64,000 nt of DNA, taken from Gentiana macrophylla (Eukaryota > Streptophyta > Magnoliopsida > Gentianales > Gentianaceae). The stretch lies in the NCBI GenBank assembly GCA_026214975.1, contig CM047814.1, positions 19,119,541-19,183,540 on the forward strand. The letters run 5' to 3'. Shown one piece after another: positions 10,810 to 22,258 of this stretch (position 1 is its first letter; each line of letters opens with the position of its first letter). The position numbers and the translations under genes are program-made. A model generated the notes under the pieces. That model was not told the DNA's origin. It did no database searches and worked only from the letters and a program-made list of their open reading frames with translations.

Positions 10810-11339
10810 AGAAGAGGAAGAAGCCTCCGACACCGGTCAACTTCGCCGGAGCTGCAAGCTAATGAACTGTCGATGCGGATTTCTACAATAATGTAGATCT
10901 GCTCTCTCAAGTTTATCCTCTATTTTGTTTGATGTGGAAATCCAACTTTCGGACTGCAAACTACACTTCTGGAAATATTCAAAGTGAGTATTTAGCATCT
11001 TGATCTTCATTAAAACCTTCGTACAGCCTTTGAGGTTTATCATTTCAGATTATTCCAAGAGAATATGCAATTCCAATAATGCTACCTCCCCTGAATTTGT
11101 TTACAACAAATTCACCGAAGTAAAATCATAGCCATAGCTGGCTTTGTGAAATTCTACCCAAAAAAAAATGGTATAGATTGCATTCCTGTAAGATTTTGGG
11201 AGTTAAGTTTCGGGGGATGTATCCTTCTTGTTGCAATTCTTTTTTGTGGGTTTTCTATTTTTTGTTTTGCAAAAATTATATCCAAGAAGGTTTCTTTCAA
11301 GACTATAAATGGTGTTGATCGATTGTATCTCCCGTGCGA

Positions 11340-11650
11340 GCTTGTACAAATCGAGCTCGCCAGTCCCCCAAAAATCGAGCTCGCCAGTTCACCAGAGATC
11401 GAGCTCACCAGGTTGCCGGGTTATAAGCTCTCAAACAATGAGCTCTCTTATTACTAACTCTATATCAACAAGCTCTCCAGAATTGATTGCACCGGATAAT
11501 TTTAAGTCGGCAAGCTCTAAGCCCGACCTCAGCTCGGCAAGCACTAAGCCCGACCTTCAGCTCGGCAAGCTCTAAGCCCGACCTCTCTAAGCCAGACCTC
11601 AGCTCGGCAAGCTCTAAGCCCGACCTTCAGCTCGGCAAGCTCGAACTAGT
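11340..11650. repeat. GAGCTC / AAGCTC repeat array in the nested element
   Basis: Repeated phrases around atcgagctcgccag (11348-11410) are followed by four or more copies of a unit built on cagctcggcaagctctaagc (11520-11645). The small frames here are by-products of the repeats. Confidence 0.75.
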
Positions 11651-11709
11651 ACTTTAATTCAGAATTTGTTCCCAGCAAGCTCGTTACGTCATAGCTCCGA
11701 TCTTACTCG

Positions 11710-12276
11710 AAACAAGGGGGCCGCATACTGGGATTTTTCGATTCAGTCATGAATCAAAGGCCACATGGTGAGAAAAATAAAAAAGAAGGGTGACTCCACT
11801 TCTCGGCTAGAGTTGGGGTGGGACTGTTGGCATAATGCATGCCACTGGGCGTGGAATTAAAGGTCTCATGAACTACTACTACTACTAACCTACTTATTTG
11901 TTTGTGGACAAACGATATCCGGTGAGACCTTTTATTAGATCTACGGGCCGCAAACAAAAACAAAGGGCCGAGGGTGGAAATTTTCACACGGGAACACGAT
12001 TGCGCAGACTCAAAACTTATTTCAACCAAGTTCATCCTCAATCTTCCTTGAAACAAGGGGGCCGGAGGTGGAAATTTTTAAACAACCGTGAATGACTCAA
12101 ATTCGACATTATTTCAACCAATCCCGCAATGACCTTGCTTGAAACAAGGGGGCCGAACATTGGAATTTTTCGATTCAGTCATTAAGCTCAACAGAAACAA
12201 GTAAGACTTTTAGCTCAACTATTTTAGCAAGTTCGATGCTCTAATGTCCTCGACCTCGCCAAAAATAAGGGGGCCA
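11710..12276 (+). repeat. Five dispersed PPT-like motifs (AAACAAGGGGGCC) in the nested element
   Basis: Copies at 11710-11723, 11958-11971 (degenerate), 12050-12064, 12141-12155 and 12260-12276. Most are followed by a similar tail around tggaatttttcgattcagtc. The last copy, taagggggccat, almost equals the true polypurine tract before the 3' LTR (gtagggggccat at 13694-13705). Confidence 0.7.
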
Positions 12277-12645
12277 TATATATATATATATATGTGTGTA
12301 TAAATATATACGGATACGTCGGACTCGAAAGATGGCAATATTTCGAGCAAAAATAAAGATACAAACTCAAAAGTACTTGGAAAAGTCATTGCAAAAAACA
12401 AAGAAAATATATATTCAGAGGCCGAAGAGCGCCCACGAGTTAAAGTTACGATCAGAAGAATAAAGGTCTTTGTAATGACCGCCATGTTCACCACATTTTC
12501 CAGGTATAAAATGGGGCCACCGAAATGAGCACCCCAAAACGAGCTCTCAAGCTCTCCGAGTTACGAGCCCTCAAGCTCCCCAAGTTACGAGCTCTCAAGA
12601 TACAAGCTCTCATCGGGCTTTGTTTCTACAAACCTAAATGATTAC

Positions 12646-12880
12646 ATATCTTATTTTTGGAACTCACCCCCAGATTTGGTGGGTCGAGCCATCTTATTTT
12701 TGGAATTCTCATGTCCTAAAATGGCGGGACGAGCTATCTTATTTTTGGAAATCTCCTGTCCAAAAATGGCGGGACGAGCTATCTTATTTTTGGAACCCTC
12801 CCGTCCTGAAGTGGCGGGACGAGCTATCTTATTTTTGGAACTCTCCCAACCAAAAATGGCGGGACGAGCTTATTTTTGGA
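12646..12880. repeat. 45-bp tandem repeat array in the nested element
   Basis: About five units starting near 12646, 12691, 12736, 12781 and 12826, each beginning atcttatttttggaa and ending ggcgggacgagct. Because 45 is a multiple of three, two frames stay open and read as 15-residue repeats; these are not considered real proteins. Confidence 0.9.
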
Positions 12881-12959
12881 GCACACCAGAGCAACTCGTC
12901 ATCAAAATGGGTTTTCTCTTCACCAACAACAAGTCCGTCCGCTTAATAGCGCGGCACAA

Positions 12960-13435
12960 GAAGTTAAGTCTATCTGCCCAATTATAACTTCAAAATCGGC
13001 TAGGGGCCAAAGGTCCTGAAATGCCAAATCACAATGAAGTTAAGGCTATCCGCCCAATTATACTGAAATGCAAAATCACTATGAAGTTAAGGCTATCCGC
13101 CCAATTATAACTTCAAATCGGCTAGAGGCTAAGAACCCAAATAATCCAAATCATACGAAGTTAAGGCTATCCGCCCATTATAGCCCCCAAAAAGGGTCAA
13201 GGCTATGCGCCCCATATGACCTCAAAAGGGCTTAAGGCTCTCCGCCCGTTATAGCCCCCAAAGACTAAGACAACATATTTGGAATTAGCCTCGAGCGAAT
13301 GTTCTATAAGACCGACCTTCAGGTCGGCAACATATTTGGAATTCGCCTTCGAGCGAATGTTCTATAAGACCGGCCTTCAGGTCGGCAACATATTTGGAAC
13401 TCGCCTTCGAGCAAGCCTTCTACAAGACCAAAGGC
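12960..13435. repeat. Two further tandem arrays in the nested element
   Basis: 12960-13255 has about six variants of gaagttaaggctatccgccc. 13271-13435 has three copies of a unit of about 58 bp starting aacatatttggaa and containing the palindromic gaccgaccttcaggtcgg. Confidence 0.85.
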
Positions 13436-13690
13436 TCTCAAGCCACCAAAAGCAAAGTCGATTCATGACTCACAAGCCACAAAAAGCAGTCTCAATTCAT
13501 GGCACAATCCACAAGAGGCGAATTCGATCAACGACACACAAGCAACGAAAAGACCTACTCTGAGTACGGCATTTAGGCAAAGCTAATAGGCGATCCGCCA
13601 TAATAGCGAGCCGTCATAGTATTTCAAGGCAACAGATCCGCGAGCAGACTTTACTCCCTGCCTAACATTTCTAGAGAATGCTTAAGGCAC

Positions 13691-13705
13691 GGAGTAGGGG
13701 GCCAT
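13691..13705 (+). promoter_or_regulatory. Polypurine tract of the nested element
   Basis: ggagtagggggccat directly precedes the 3' LTR at 13706, the place where plus-strand DNA synthesis is primed. Confidence 0.8.
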
Positions 13706-14458
13706 TGATATGCCTAAATCGTAATTCGGTCCGCGGATCCTTATTCGGTCTGTCCGGCCACCAAAATAGTGGATAAAGCCACCGGCCACCATAATCCACG
13801 AACTCGCAAGCCGTAGGCCCCGCTCCAAGCCTTTGGTTCTATGCAACACTATCAGGCTAGGGGGCCGGCCCGTGAACCCCAGGTCATTAGGTCCATCCGA
13901 GACCAGAGCCGCCAACATAACGAAGACAAGCTACGATCCCCAGGCCACGAGGCCATCAGGACACGAGGCCCTCAGGCCGCTAAGTTTTCAGCTCACCAAA
14001 GGCTTTCAGGCCGCTAGGCCCTCCCGACAATCAGGTCCGCCAGCGACCTCACCCATGACACTTAGAGGAAGAAGCTTCTTGTTTGGCAAGACAATGATAT
14101 AAAAGATACAAGGATCAGCGAGGTCATCAGGAGAGCAACCTGCTGACTCCGCCAAGAGCTCGCTAGTATAGATAAATATCTATTATGTGTCCTTATTTGT
14201 AAATAAACCGAACTTTAGTCGGTGACTCCCCTATAAATAGGGTCCCTTGTAACCCATTTGGGAGATACACAATTAATCAATAAAACACAAGGCAAAGCCA
14301 AATTCTACCATTTTCTCCCTCTTCTACATTAGCACCACCGTGCACCACCGCCGGAATTCCATAGCACCACCGCGTGCCACCACTTCATACACTTTTTATA
14401 GCCAGATATCCACCACCAAACAACCGCTAAATCACCCGAGATAATTTTGACGTTATCA
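13706..14458 (+). repeat. 3' LTR of the nested element
   Basis: 753 bp, same ends as the 5' LTR. It differs by scattered substitutions and small indels, for example an extra short block containing accaccgtgc near 14336. Confidence 0.93.
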
Positions 14459-14463
14459 CTGGC

Positions 14464-16920
14464 TATCATCAATTGAAGATCCGGTCAGCAGATGTACCGA
14501 AGATGGCTTTCAGTACCAGGTACGGGTTGTATGAGTTCTTGGTCATGCCTTTCGGTTTGACTAATGCTCTAGCAGCCTTTATGGACTTGATGAATAGGGT
14601 GTTCTCCTCTTACTTGGATCAGTTTGTTGCTATTTTCATCGATGACATTTTGATTTATTCTAAGGATGAACAAGAGCATGAGAAGCATCTACAGATAGTG
14701 TTGCAGACCCTAAAGAATAAAGAGTTGCTTGCAAAATTTAGCAAGTGCGAATTTTAGTTGGATCGGGTTGCTTTCCTTGGTCACATCATTTCAGGAGATG
14801 GAATTTCAGTGGATCCAGCTAAGATTGAATCAGTGGTTTCGTGGCCTAGACCTACTTCAGTTACCGAGATTCGTAGTTTTCTGGGTTTGGCAGGCTATTA
14901 GAGGAAGTTCGTGTAGGATTACTCAGTGCTTGCTATGCCTCTTACTCAATTGACTCAGAAAGGAGTTAAGTTCGGGTGGTCAGGTGATTATGAAAAGTCT
15001 TTTCAGATGCTTAAAGAGAGGTTAATTCTGACTCGGTGTTGTCATTGCCGCTTCTTCGAAGAGTTTGATATCTATCTGAGATGCCTCGGGTTCGTGGTTT
15101 TAGGTTGTGTCTTGATGCAAAATGGTAAAGTAATTGCTTATGCTTGAGAGACAATTTGAAAATTCATGAGAAAAATTATCCTACACATGATTTAGAGTTA
15201 GCTGCAGTTGTATTTGCTTTGAAGATTTGAAGACATTATTTGTATGGAGTGCGGACTCGGATCTTCAGTGATCATCAGAGTCTTAAGTACTTCTTTACGC
15301 AGAAAGAATTGAACATGAGGCAAAGAAGATGGCTAGAGTTTGTCAAGGATTATGATATCGATATTCAATACCATCCTGGAAAGGCAAACGTGGTTGCAGA
15401 TGCTTTAAGTAAAAGGGCATTTTTGACCTTAACTAGCCAAGAAGATATTATCAAGCAATTAGATCGACTTCAGATAGAGGTTTGTGATCCAGTTCCACAA
15501 TGAAGCATCATTTCTGCAATTTTTGTTCGACCTATGTTGTTGGATAGGATTAAAGAGATGCAGTTGAATGATGCTTTTCTTCAAGAGATGAAGCAGAAGT
15601 CAGTTGAAAAGACGGATATGGGTTTCGAGGTTGTAGGTGATGGTTCACTTTGGTTTAGAGGACGTCTATGTGTTCCTGAAGTGTTGAATGTTAAGGATTA
15701 AATCTTAAAAGAATACCACCAGTCGGTTTTTCTATGCATCCAGGTTTTACCAAGATGTATAGAGACTTACGTCAGCACTTTTGGTGGAAAGTAATGAAGA
15801 ATGATATTGCAAGTTATGTTTCTCGATGTGATGTTTGTCAGAGGGTTAAGGCAGAACATCAGAGACCTGCAGGTATGTTGAAACCTCTTGAAATCCCAGA
15901 GTGGAAATGGGAGAAGATTACTTTAGACTTCATTATAGGGTTACCTCGTTCAGTTGGCGGTGTTGATATGTTATGGGTTATATTGGATCGTTTGACAAAG
16001 AGTGCGCATTTCCTAGCCTTAAAGAAGGATACGCCATTAGAGCAGATGGCTTTGATGTAAATTAATCAGGTGGTTCGTTTGCATGGAGTTCCAGTTTCAA
16101 TAGTATCTGATCGAGCTAGTCATTTTGTGGCTCAGTTTTGAAAGAGTTTACAGAAAGCTTTGGGTACAAAGTTGAATATGAGTACGGCATTTCATCCATA
16201 GACGGAAGGACAGTGACGATTCGGACACTTGAGTATATGCTACGTGCTTGAATTCTTGAGTTTGGAGGTAAGTGGACTAAGTGCTTGTTGCTTGTAGAGT
16301 TTTCTTACAATAATAGTTATCATTCGAGTATTGGGATGGCTCCTTTCGAAGCATTGTATGGTAGGAAATGCCGATCCCATGTATGTTGGGATGAAGTCGG
16401 TGAGTATCAAGTTAAGGGTCCGGAGTTAATTTAAGAAGCTAAAGAGAAAATCTTGTTGATCAGGGAACGTATGAAAGAAGCTCAGGATCGTCAGAAAATT
16501 TGGGCAGATAAACACCGTAGACCGATTGAGTTTGAAGTTGGTGAGAAAGTGTATCTTAAAGTTAAGTCCAAGATATGTAGGACCTTTTAAAGTTATGGAA
16601 ATAGTTGGTCCTTTAGCTTATCGGCTACAGATGCCTCTGTCATTGCTAGAGTGTATGATGTGTTTCATGTGTCGATGCTACGGAAATGCTTTGTTGACCC
16701 AGGGTTAGTAGCGGATGTTGATCATGACCTTTTGCAAGACAATTTGGCTTATGAAGAAAGGCCGATAAGGATTTTGGGTCGGAAAGGGCAATGGTCTATG
16801 TAGAAGTTTTTGGTTCTAGTTCCTATGCAATGGAGTAATCATACGGCTCAAGAAGCTACTTAGGAGCTAGAGGCGGAAATGGTAGACCGCTATCCAGAGT
16901 TTCCATCCTTACCAGGTGCG
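14464..16920 (+). pseudogene. Gypsy reverse transcriptase, RNase H, integrase and chromodomain (3' part)
   Basis: Continues the frame broken at 9640. Visible in order: MPFGLTNA and [10 protein letters not shown] (polymerase catalytic core, 14540-14665), FLGLAGY (about 14880), RNase H pieces with MRQRRWLEF and ADALSKR (15315-15420), integrase zinc finger with paired His and CDVCQRVKAEHQ (15730-15860), catalytic core with ITLDFIIGLP (15920), and a C-terminal chromodomain-like stretch around QWSNH (16830). Many stops occur; at least four replace a family-conserved Trp (14755, 15228, 16139, 16861). Not functional. Confidence 0.9.
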
Positions 16921-16944
16921 TTAAGTTTCGAGGACGAAACTTCT

Positions 16945-16960
16945 TATAAGGAGGGGAGAA
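16945..16960 (+). promoter_or_regulatory. Polypurine tract of the gypsy element
   Basis: ataaggaggggagaa immediately before the 3' LTR. Confidence 0.8.
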
Positions 16961-18956
16961 TGTAACATCTCTCACCTCTTTGTAAGGGTATTTTAGTCCA
17001 TTTGAAATTATTTTCTTTTTTCTTTTACTTTTAGGTTTTCTTTTCCTTTAAGACTTTGAATAAATGACTTATGGTGATAAAAGGCTATAAATAGGACCCT
17101 AGGTAGCCCTAGACATCATAAAATTGCGTTTTTGAAGTTTTGTGGTCTTATAGCACGCTGAACCGAGGAACCTCCTCGGTAAAGTGACCCAGTGGTGCCC
17201 AGGACATGTCCCAGACAGCCCAGGACGTGTCCTAGACACCCTAGGCGTGTCCCAGAGTGTGTCCAGGATCAAGCAGGACGCTGAACCGAGCACTGTCCTC
17301 GGTCAAGCGACCTAGTTTGGGACTTCAGGCTCAGTTTTGATCGTTCTAGTTCATGTTTGCATATCAGAGTGCTAGTTTCGAAGATCTTTCAAGTCCAGGA
17401 GCAGTTTCGAATATTGTTTCATCTCAAGAAGGTAATAATCATGAAACCTTAGTTTTATTCGTAGTTCTACTCTTGGATTTGTTAGAATTCGTAGTTTTAA
17501 TTGTAGGGTTTATTCGTGTTTCATAGATTCGCAAGAGTTTGAAGATTGACCATAGTTTGATCGTTGTTTGGCTTGTTTTTGATATGTTTACGAGGTAAGG
17601 AGATTTTCTTATCAAAAGTATCACTTTTGGCTTTAAAGATTATGTTTTTAATATGTTTAAATACTGTTTTCTGTAAATTGGCACGAAACTGGACATGATA
17701 TGTGTTTTAGGACAGGATGCCGGACTAGTCTTAGAGCAGAAAGTGAATCTGGGATTCACTAGCTCGCTGAACTGAGTGCATCTGTCGGTTAAGCGTCCTA
17801 GAAAAGTCTCAGATTGGCTTTCTGGTTGTTCTGTGTGGTCAGCAGCGCTTTCAGAATGTTATTTGGGTTTCTGGATGATTTTCTGGGCTCTGTTTTTATA
17901 TATACTGGAGATAGGTTGGTAATATGGTGTGGTTATGGACTTTTCATGTTTCCTATAGGTTAGACATGGATTTCTAGTATAGAATTATTTGATTTATGTG
18001 CTGCTATTTGATTTACATGTTATCGAATCTACTTAGCATGGTATTCGTTAATAAGCACGAATAGATGGGGTACCTTGGTCACAGTTAAGACCCATGTTGG
18101 AGAGTGTGACTGGTTATATTAGCCAATCCGTTCTTAAGGCGGTGTGCTTATAAGTGTACCTTGGGCAAGTAAGTCCCATGTTAGAGGTGTAGTTAGTTGT
18201 GCTTGCCGAGTTGTATGCTGCGCCTTAAAGCTTGTAGACAAGTCACGGATAGGAAAAAGACAAGGACATGAATATGTTAAGTAAGCAAGTAAGTAGTTAA
18301 TGTAACTAACATGTATGTGCAAGATAAACGGATATAGCAAATATGCATGTTTTCTTATGCATTGAACATGTATTCCAAAGTGGTTTTCTCCTTTTGTTTG
18401 AAGTATTGTTCTAAACTGTTTATGAAAGTGGATATAGTAGATTCATGTCGTGTCTTCAGGCTTATGACAACCATGAATCTCACTTTTTATCTTCTTTCTC
18501 CTTACTAAGCTTATGCATGAGCTTACTCCCATTTGGAATAAGAAGGTATGCAGGTTGGTGATGATTCTGAGGAAGAGTTCGAACATCAGGCTTAGGATTG
18601 GAGCTTATGGAGTTTATGTTCTAGTTTATTGTTTTAGTAGTTTTGAATAAGGCATTATTGCCAGTGGTTACACATGTTCCTTTCTTTTTAGACATGGATG
18701 TTTCTTTGGGATTCTAGTAATTGTTTCAGTTATTTATGATATAGTTTGACAGCAGTTACTCTCTGGTTGGGTTGCTATATGTAAAACCCTGAGGGTCTTT
18801 TTCCCGAGTCTTTGGTTTGTTTTTACTTCCGCATTTATTGTTAATTACTCTAATATGATGTAAGGCTTATGTGAGGTTTAGGATTTTCTCTAAATGTCAC
18901 GTGCCGAACGTTCCATTTTCTGGATAAGGACTAGGTGTCCGGGACGGGGCGTTACA
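16961..18956 (+). repeat. 3' LTR of the gypsy element
   Basis: 1,996 bp with TGTAAC...GTTACA ends. TATA-like tataaatagg at about 17084. It contains three variants of a hairpin module that starts gctgaaccgag (17157, 17280, 17765). Confidence 0.9.
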
Positions 18957-19580
18957 ATTTGCATCAGATTCTCTTAACAAATTGTTGACTTGTAGTTTAA
19001 AACATTCATTCTTCTAGTTTGCACAATCTCTATGTAAGATTAAATGTATCAAAAATCTACGGTTTTAAAGACGATATTTTTCTAGTTTATTCAAATGTAT
19101 CAGATTCCCTATTTTGTGCATGAAGTTCGGCCGAGTCCATCCACTTTTCCTGATCATCAAAGGTGTTCGGTGGATTCCATCCACTTTTCCTGACCAATAT
19201 CACATTGCGATATTGTATTGTGCCTTACCCAGAATTACATGACATTTAGTCTTTTATCTAGCCAAATATATATGTTATTAATTGTTAACTAGCCACCTAG
19301 TTCATTCAGGGAAAGCCTCACCTAAAGACTCTACTCCCTCAACTCAGACAACTAGCTAGACTCTATCCAAAACCTAGCACATACACAGACAATGATTAAT
19401 CTTAATTCATCAAAGCACAAGGTCAATTTTAAGTTTCCGACGGTCACGTACTTTATCTCATCAAAGAATTCATCCGGTGTTGGAACTAAACGCATCAGAA
19501 GCTTATTCATGATTTTGTCAAGTTATTTTAAGATATTTAGATCACCCAATAAAAGCCAAAACCTAAGCTATGCCTTAAAA
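18957..19580. other. Spacer, no gene seen
   Basis: Non-coding. A direct repeat with gattccatccacttttcctga-like text is visible around 19135-19195. No transposon ends identified. Confidence 0.4.
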
Positions 19581-20393
19581 CTATAAAAACACAAAACTGA
19601 TTTTGGCCCGCGGTTTAGCCGGTGCCAAACATTTTAGCCCGCGCTAAAACGCTTAAAAACAGTCTGTTTTCTCTCTGTATTATTTTGGCGCGTGCTAAAC
19701 CATTTTAGCCGACCCCAAATGATCGGGAACAACCCTAAACATCAGATTTTCTGCACATTCAATTACCAAACCAAAATACAACGAATATAGTTCGATTCTA
19801 ACACAAAAAAATGCATATAACAGGATCACATTACTTGCCAAACATTATATAACAACAAAGGTTCAATATGGACACCCTCTTACCTTGTAATAAAGCCAAA
19901 GGCAAACCAAATTTTGAAGCAAAACGGCGAAATCCCCAAATCTTCAACGACAACCAATAAGAACACAATCTAAACCTGAATTAACTATAATCAAAGGTTT
20001 CTAACGTTTAGAACTACAAATTGATCAACTTAAAACATTAGAGCATGATCAAACTACAAGATTTTAGATTTAGGGCAAAACTGATATATTCTAGAAACAG
20101 CAAACCCGTGGTACAAAACGATGCCTGTCCCACGAGAATTCCAATTTACTACTTGTATCTGTAATTCGGTGAAGAGTTTATGTATGAGTTATGAGGAAGA
20201 TTCTTCTTCCCAAGTTCTAACAAGTTTCAGAGTTTTTCCCGTTTCTTTAACTTTCTAACGACTTCCCAAACAATGGGGAGTTTTATTTCTTGGGAATAAC
20301 TTCCAACAGTTATCCTTCTTTAAAAAGAATACTAATATTCTAATTTTTACTAAAAGGACAAGTTTGCCCTTTTCCGAAAATCCAGGATGTTAC
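19581..20393 (-). mobile_element. Likely gypsy LTR fragment or solo LTR, reverse orientation
   Basis: Read on the minus strand from 20393 the sequence starts TGTAACATCC, a gypsy-type LTR start like that of the element at 16961. The far end, expected to read GTTACA on the minus strand, was not found, so this is either truncated or longer than shown. No coding sequence. Confidence 0.4.
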
Positions 20394-22258
20394 AGATTTA
20401 ATTATCGGGTAGTCGGATTCTTTTGGGAGAATTCCAACTACTAAACTAGAGATTGTTGATGATTCATGGATATGTCATCAAGATTGTCTACGTACCCAAT
20501 ATGTATTGTGAGCATGACGGCCCTTTTATAGGCCTCCCTCATGGGGGAGGTGAATACAGATTCCTAATTTCTTGTCATGTGATTGGGGTTCGGTGTGATG
20601 CTAACGTGGGCAGTCATGGATCGATTAGGCTAGCATCAAGAGATGAAATCAATCATAGGTTCATGGCAGTTAATGAAGATCAATCGTGGAATCATGTCCA
20701 TTAATGCGTTATAACCGTCCTTTGAGTTTGGGGATGATCTGTTGTGATTAAGAGCGACATGGGTGATATTTGCCATTAGGTCGGTGCTGCAGGTAGCCTA
20801 TACCGAGCTGAGAAGATGCTTTGCTAGATGTGAACTAATCAGCGACATGAATAGGGCTGACGTTTAGAAAGAGGTCGATGGAGGTTTGCTGAGGCCATTT
20901 GTCGAGAAGCCCAATAGAGGACCAAATCCGGATCGGTCCATTTCATTAATCTTATGAGTGTCACGTGTATGACTTCCAGGTCATACCAATGTCACCGGTC
21001 TGATCAGGTTTGAAACGGTTTAATTTTTATAAATTAAAACTAAATTGTTTTAAGCGACTTCTAGTTATATGAAAACTTTTTTTTTTGGTTTGATCGATTT
21101 AGTTCCACGGATGGGTTTAATTTCCAGAAATTTTTGTTCGCCCCTACTTGCTAGATTGTCTATTCATTTCCACTCTTTTCTAGTTGTACACGAATTTACT
21201 TTATAGAATGGGAAGCGTTTATTCGCACCACATTGAGTCTATTGGTATACCACATTATATGTGTTTCATAATAAAATCGACTTTGTGAAAGTCGGTTCTG
21301 AAACCAAAAAACCGACTTTCCGTAGAGTCTTGTGATAATCGACCTTCAGATAGTCGGTTCAATTTGGTGAAAACGGTGTCATGCACCGATAAAACGGATG
21401 GTGGGAATATTACATGCATTTAATGAGGTTTTAAATAGCGGCAACCGGACAACGGTGGGAATACAACCACAAGAGAATTCTTAGGATAGACGATATTATT
21501 GATACCACAACTTAGCTTCTTGTCTAAGTAGCCATATTATTAATTAGATATAACATTAAAACCAGCAAGCAACGTGGACATAACCCGAATGATCCTACGT
21601 AATATTCGCTTCAAGTTTACATCAATTCTTCCGAGTAGTAACATTTCCCTATATTACACTTTTTAACTAATTAAACAACGCTGTGGTCAAATTCATGGAT
21701 CATAACCATTTTTACCACCTTTATTTCGTTTTTTTTTTTTTTTTTTTATTGTGGCACAATCGTCAACCTTTCTCTATATCGTCGTTTTCAGATATTGATG
21801 GACTACTAGTACAATACTTAACCCTTTTGCTTTTTCTTCAAGATACGATTTTATATTGAAGCGTTGCAAATCAATTATTTTTAATAAATGTTGATTAGTA
21901 TTTCGTTAAAGAAAGAAGGAATGGATAAATTAACCCAATTATTTTTTCAAAAATAAAAACTCTCTTAACTAGATTTGCTGCGGTGATGTTTACAATTGTT
22001 TCTTGTTGGAAAGGAGTTTCAATTCAAATCATACAAAAATATGAGTGCATATAAATTTTTTTGTTCATTCTTTAATCTTGATACCATTGAGATATATGAT
22101 TAGTTTTTTCCTTGTGATTTTCACATGACCCAGAAACTCTATTGTCACGTTTATAATTTGTTGAAACAAATTTTAAAATACATAACACATCGAATGATAA
22201 GTAGGATATGGTGAGGTAAGGTGCATAAGATAGAGTATGGTGGAAGGTGAAAGGGTAG
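20394..22258. other. Spacer, no gene seen
   Basis: No supportable gene. A small frame at 20453-20704 has no recognisable domain. 21245-21365 has three forms of a cgactttgtgaaagtcggtt-like inverted motif. A T-run lies at 21730-21747. Confidence 0.45.

Larger units (their letters stand above)
9641..14458 (+). mobile_element. Nested non-autonomous LTR retrotransposon (LARD-like)
   Basis: Two LTRs (9641-10386 and 13706-14458) that begin TGATATGCC and end TTATCA flank a 3.3-kb interior. A perfect 5-bp target duplication, CTGGC, lies at 9636-9640 and 14459-14463, and removing the element restores the gypsy reading frame across the site. The interior has no recognisable gag or pol domain. It is instead made largely of short repeat arrays. 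A large interior without coding is the definition of a LARD. Orientation follows from the polypurine tract before the 3' LTR. Mobilisation would need enzymes from another element. Confidence 0.9.
8215..18956 (+). mobile_element. Decayed Ty3/gypsy chromovirus-type LTR retrotransposon, split by a nested element
   Basis: The 3' LTR (16961-18956) is complete and starts TGTAAC and ends GTTACA. The 5' LTR keeps only its last 358 bp (8215-8572). Between them lie a Met-type primer binding site, protease, reverse transcriptase, RNase H, integrase, a chromodomain-like C-terminus and a polypurine tract. Gag is missing: only about 220 bases separate the primer site from the protease remnant. A separate LTR element (9641-14458) sits inside the reverse transcriptase. 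The coding part carries many stops and cannot be active. Confidence 0.9.

Noticed and set aside
11146..11575. Small membrane-like protein in the nested LTR element
   Set aside because: Its tail is repeat-derived and there is no recognisable family; unsupported.
12638..12987. Two overlapping proteins with 15-residue repeats
   Set aside because: Both are products of a 45-bp tandem array.
12646..13435. CRISPR-like array
   Set aside because: Units are directly adjacent without unique spacers, inside a plant retroelement.
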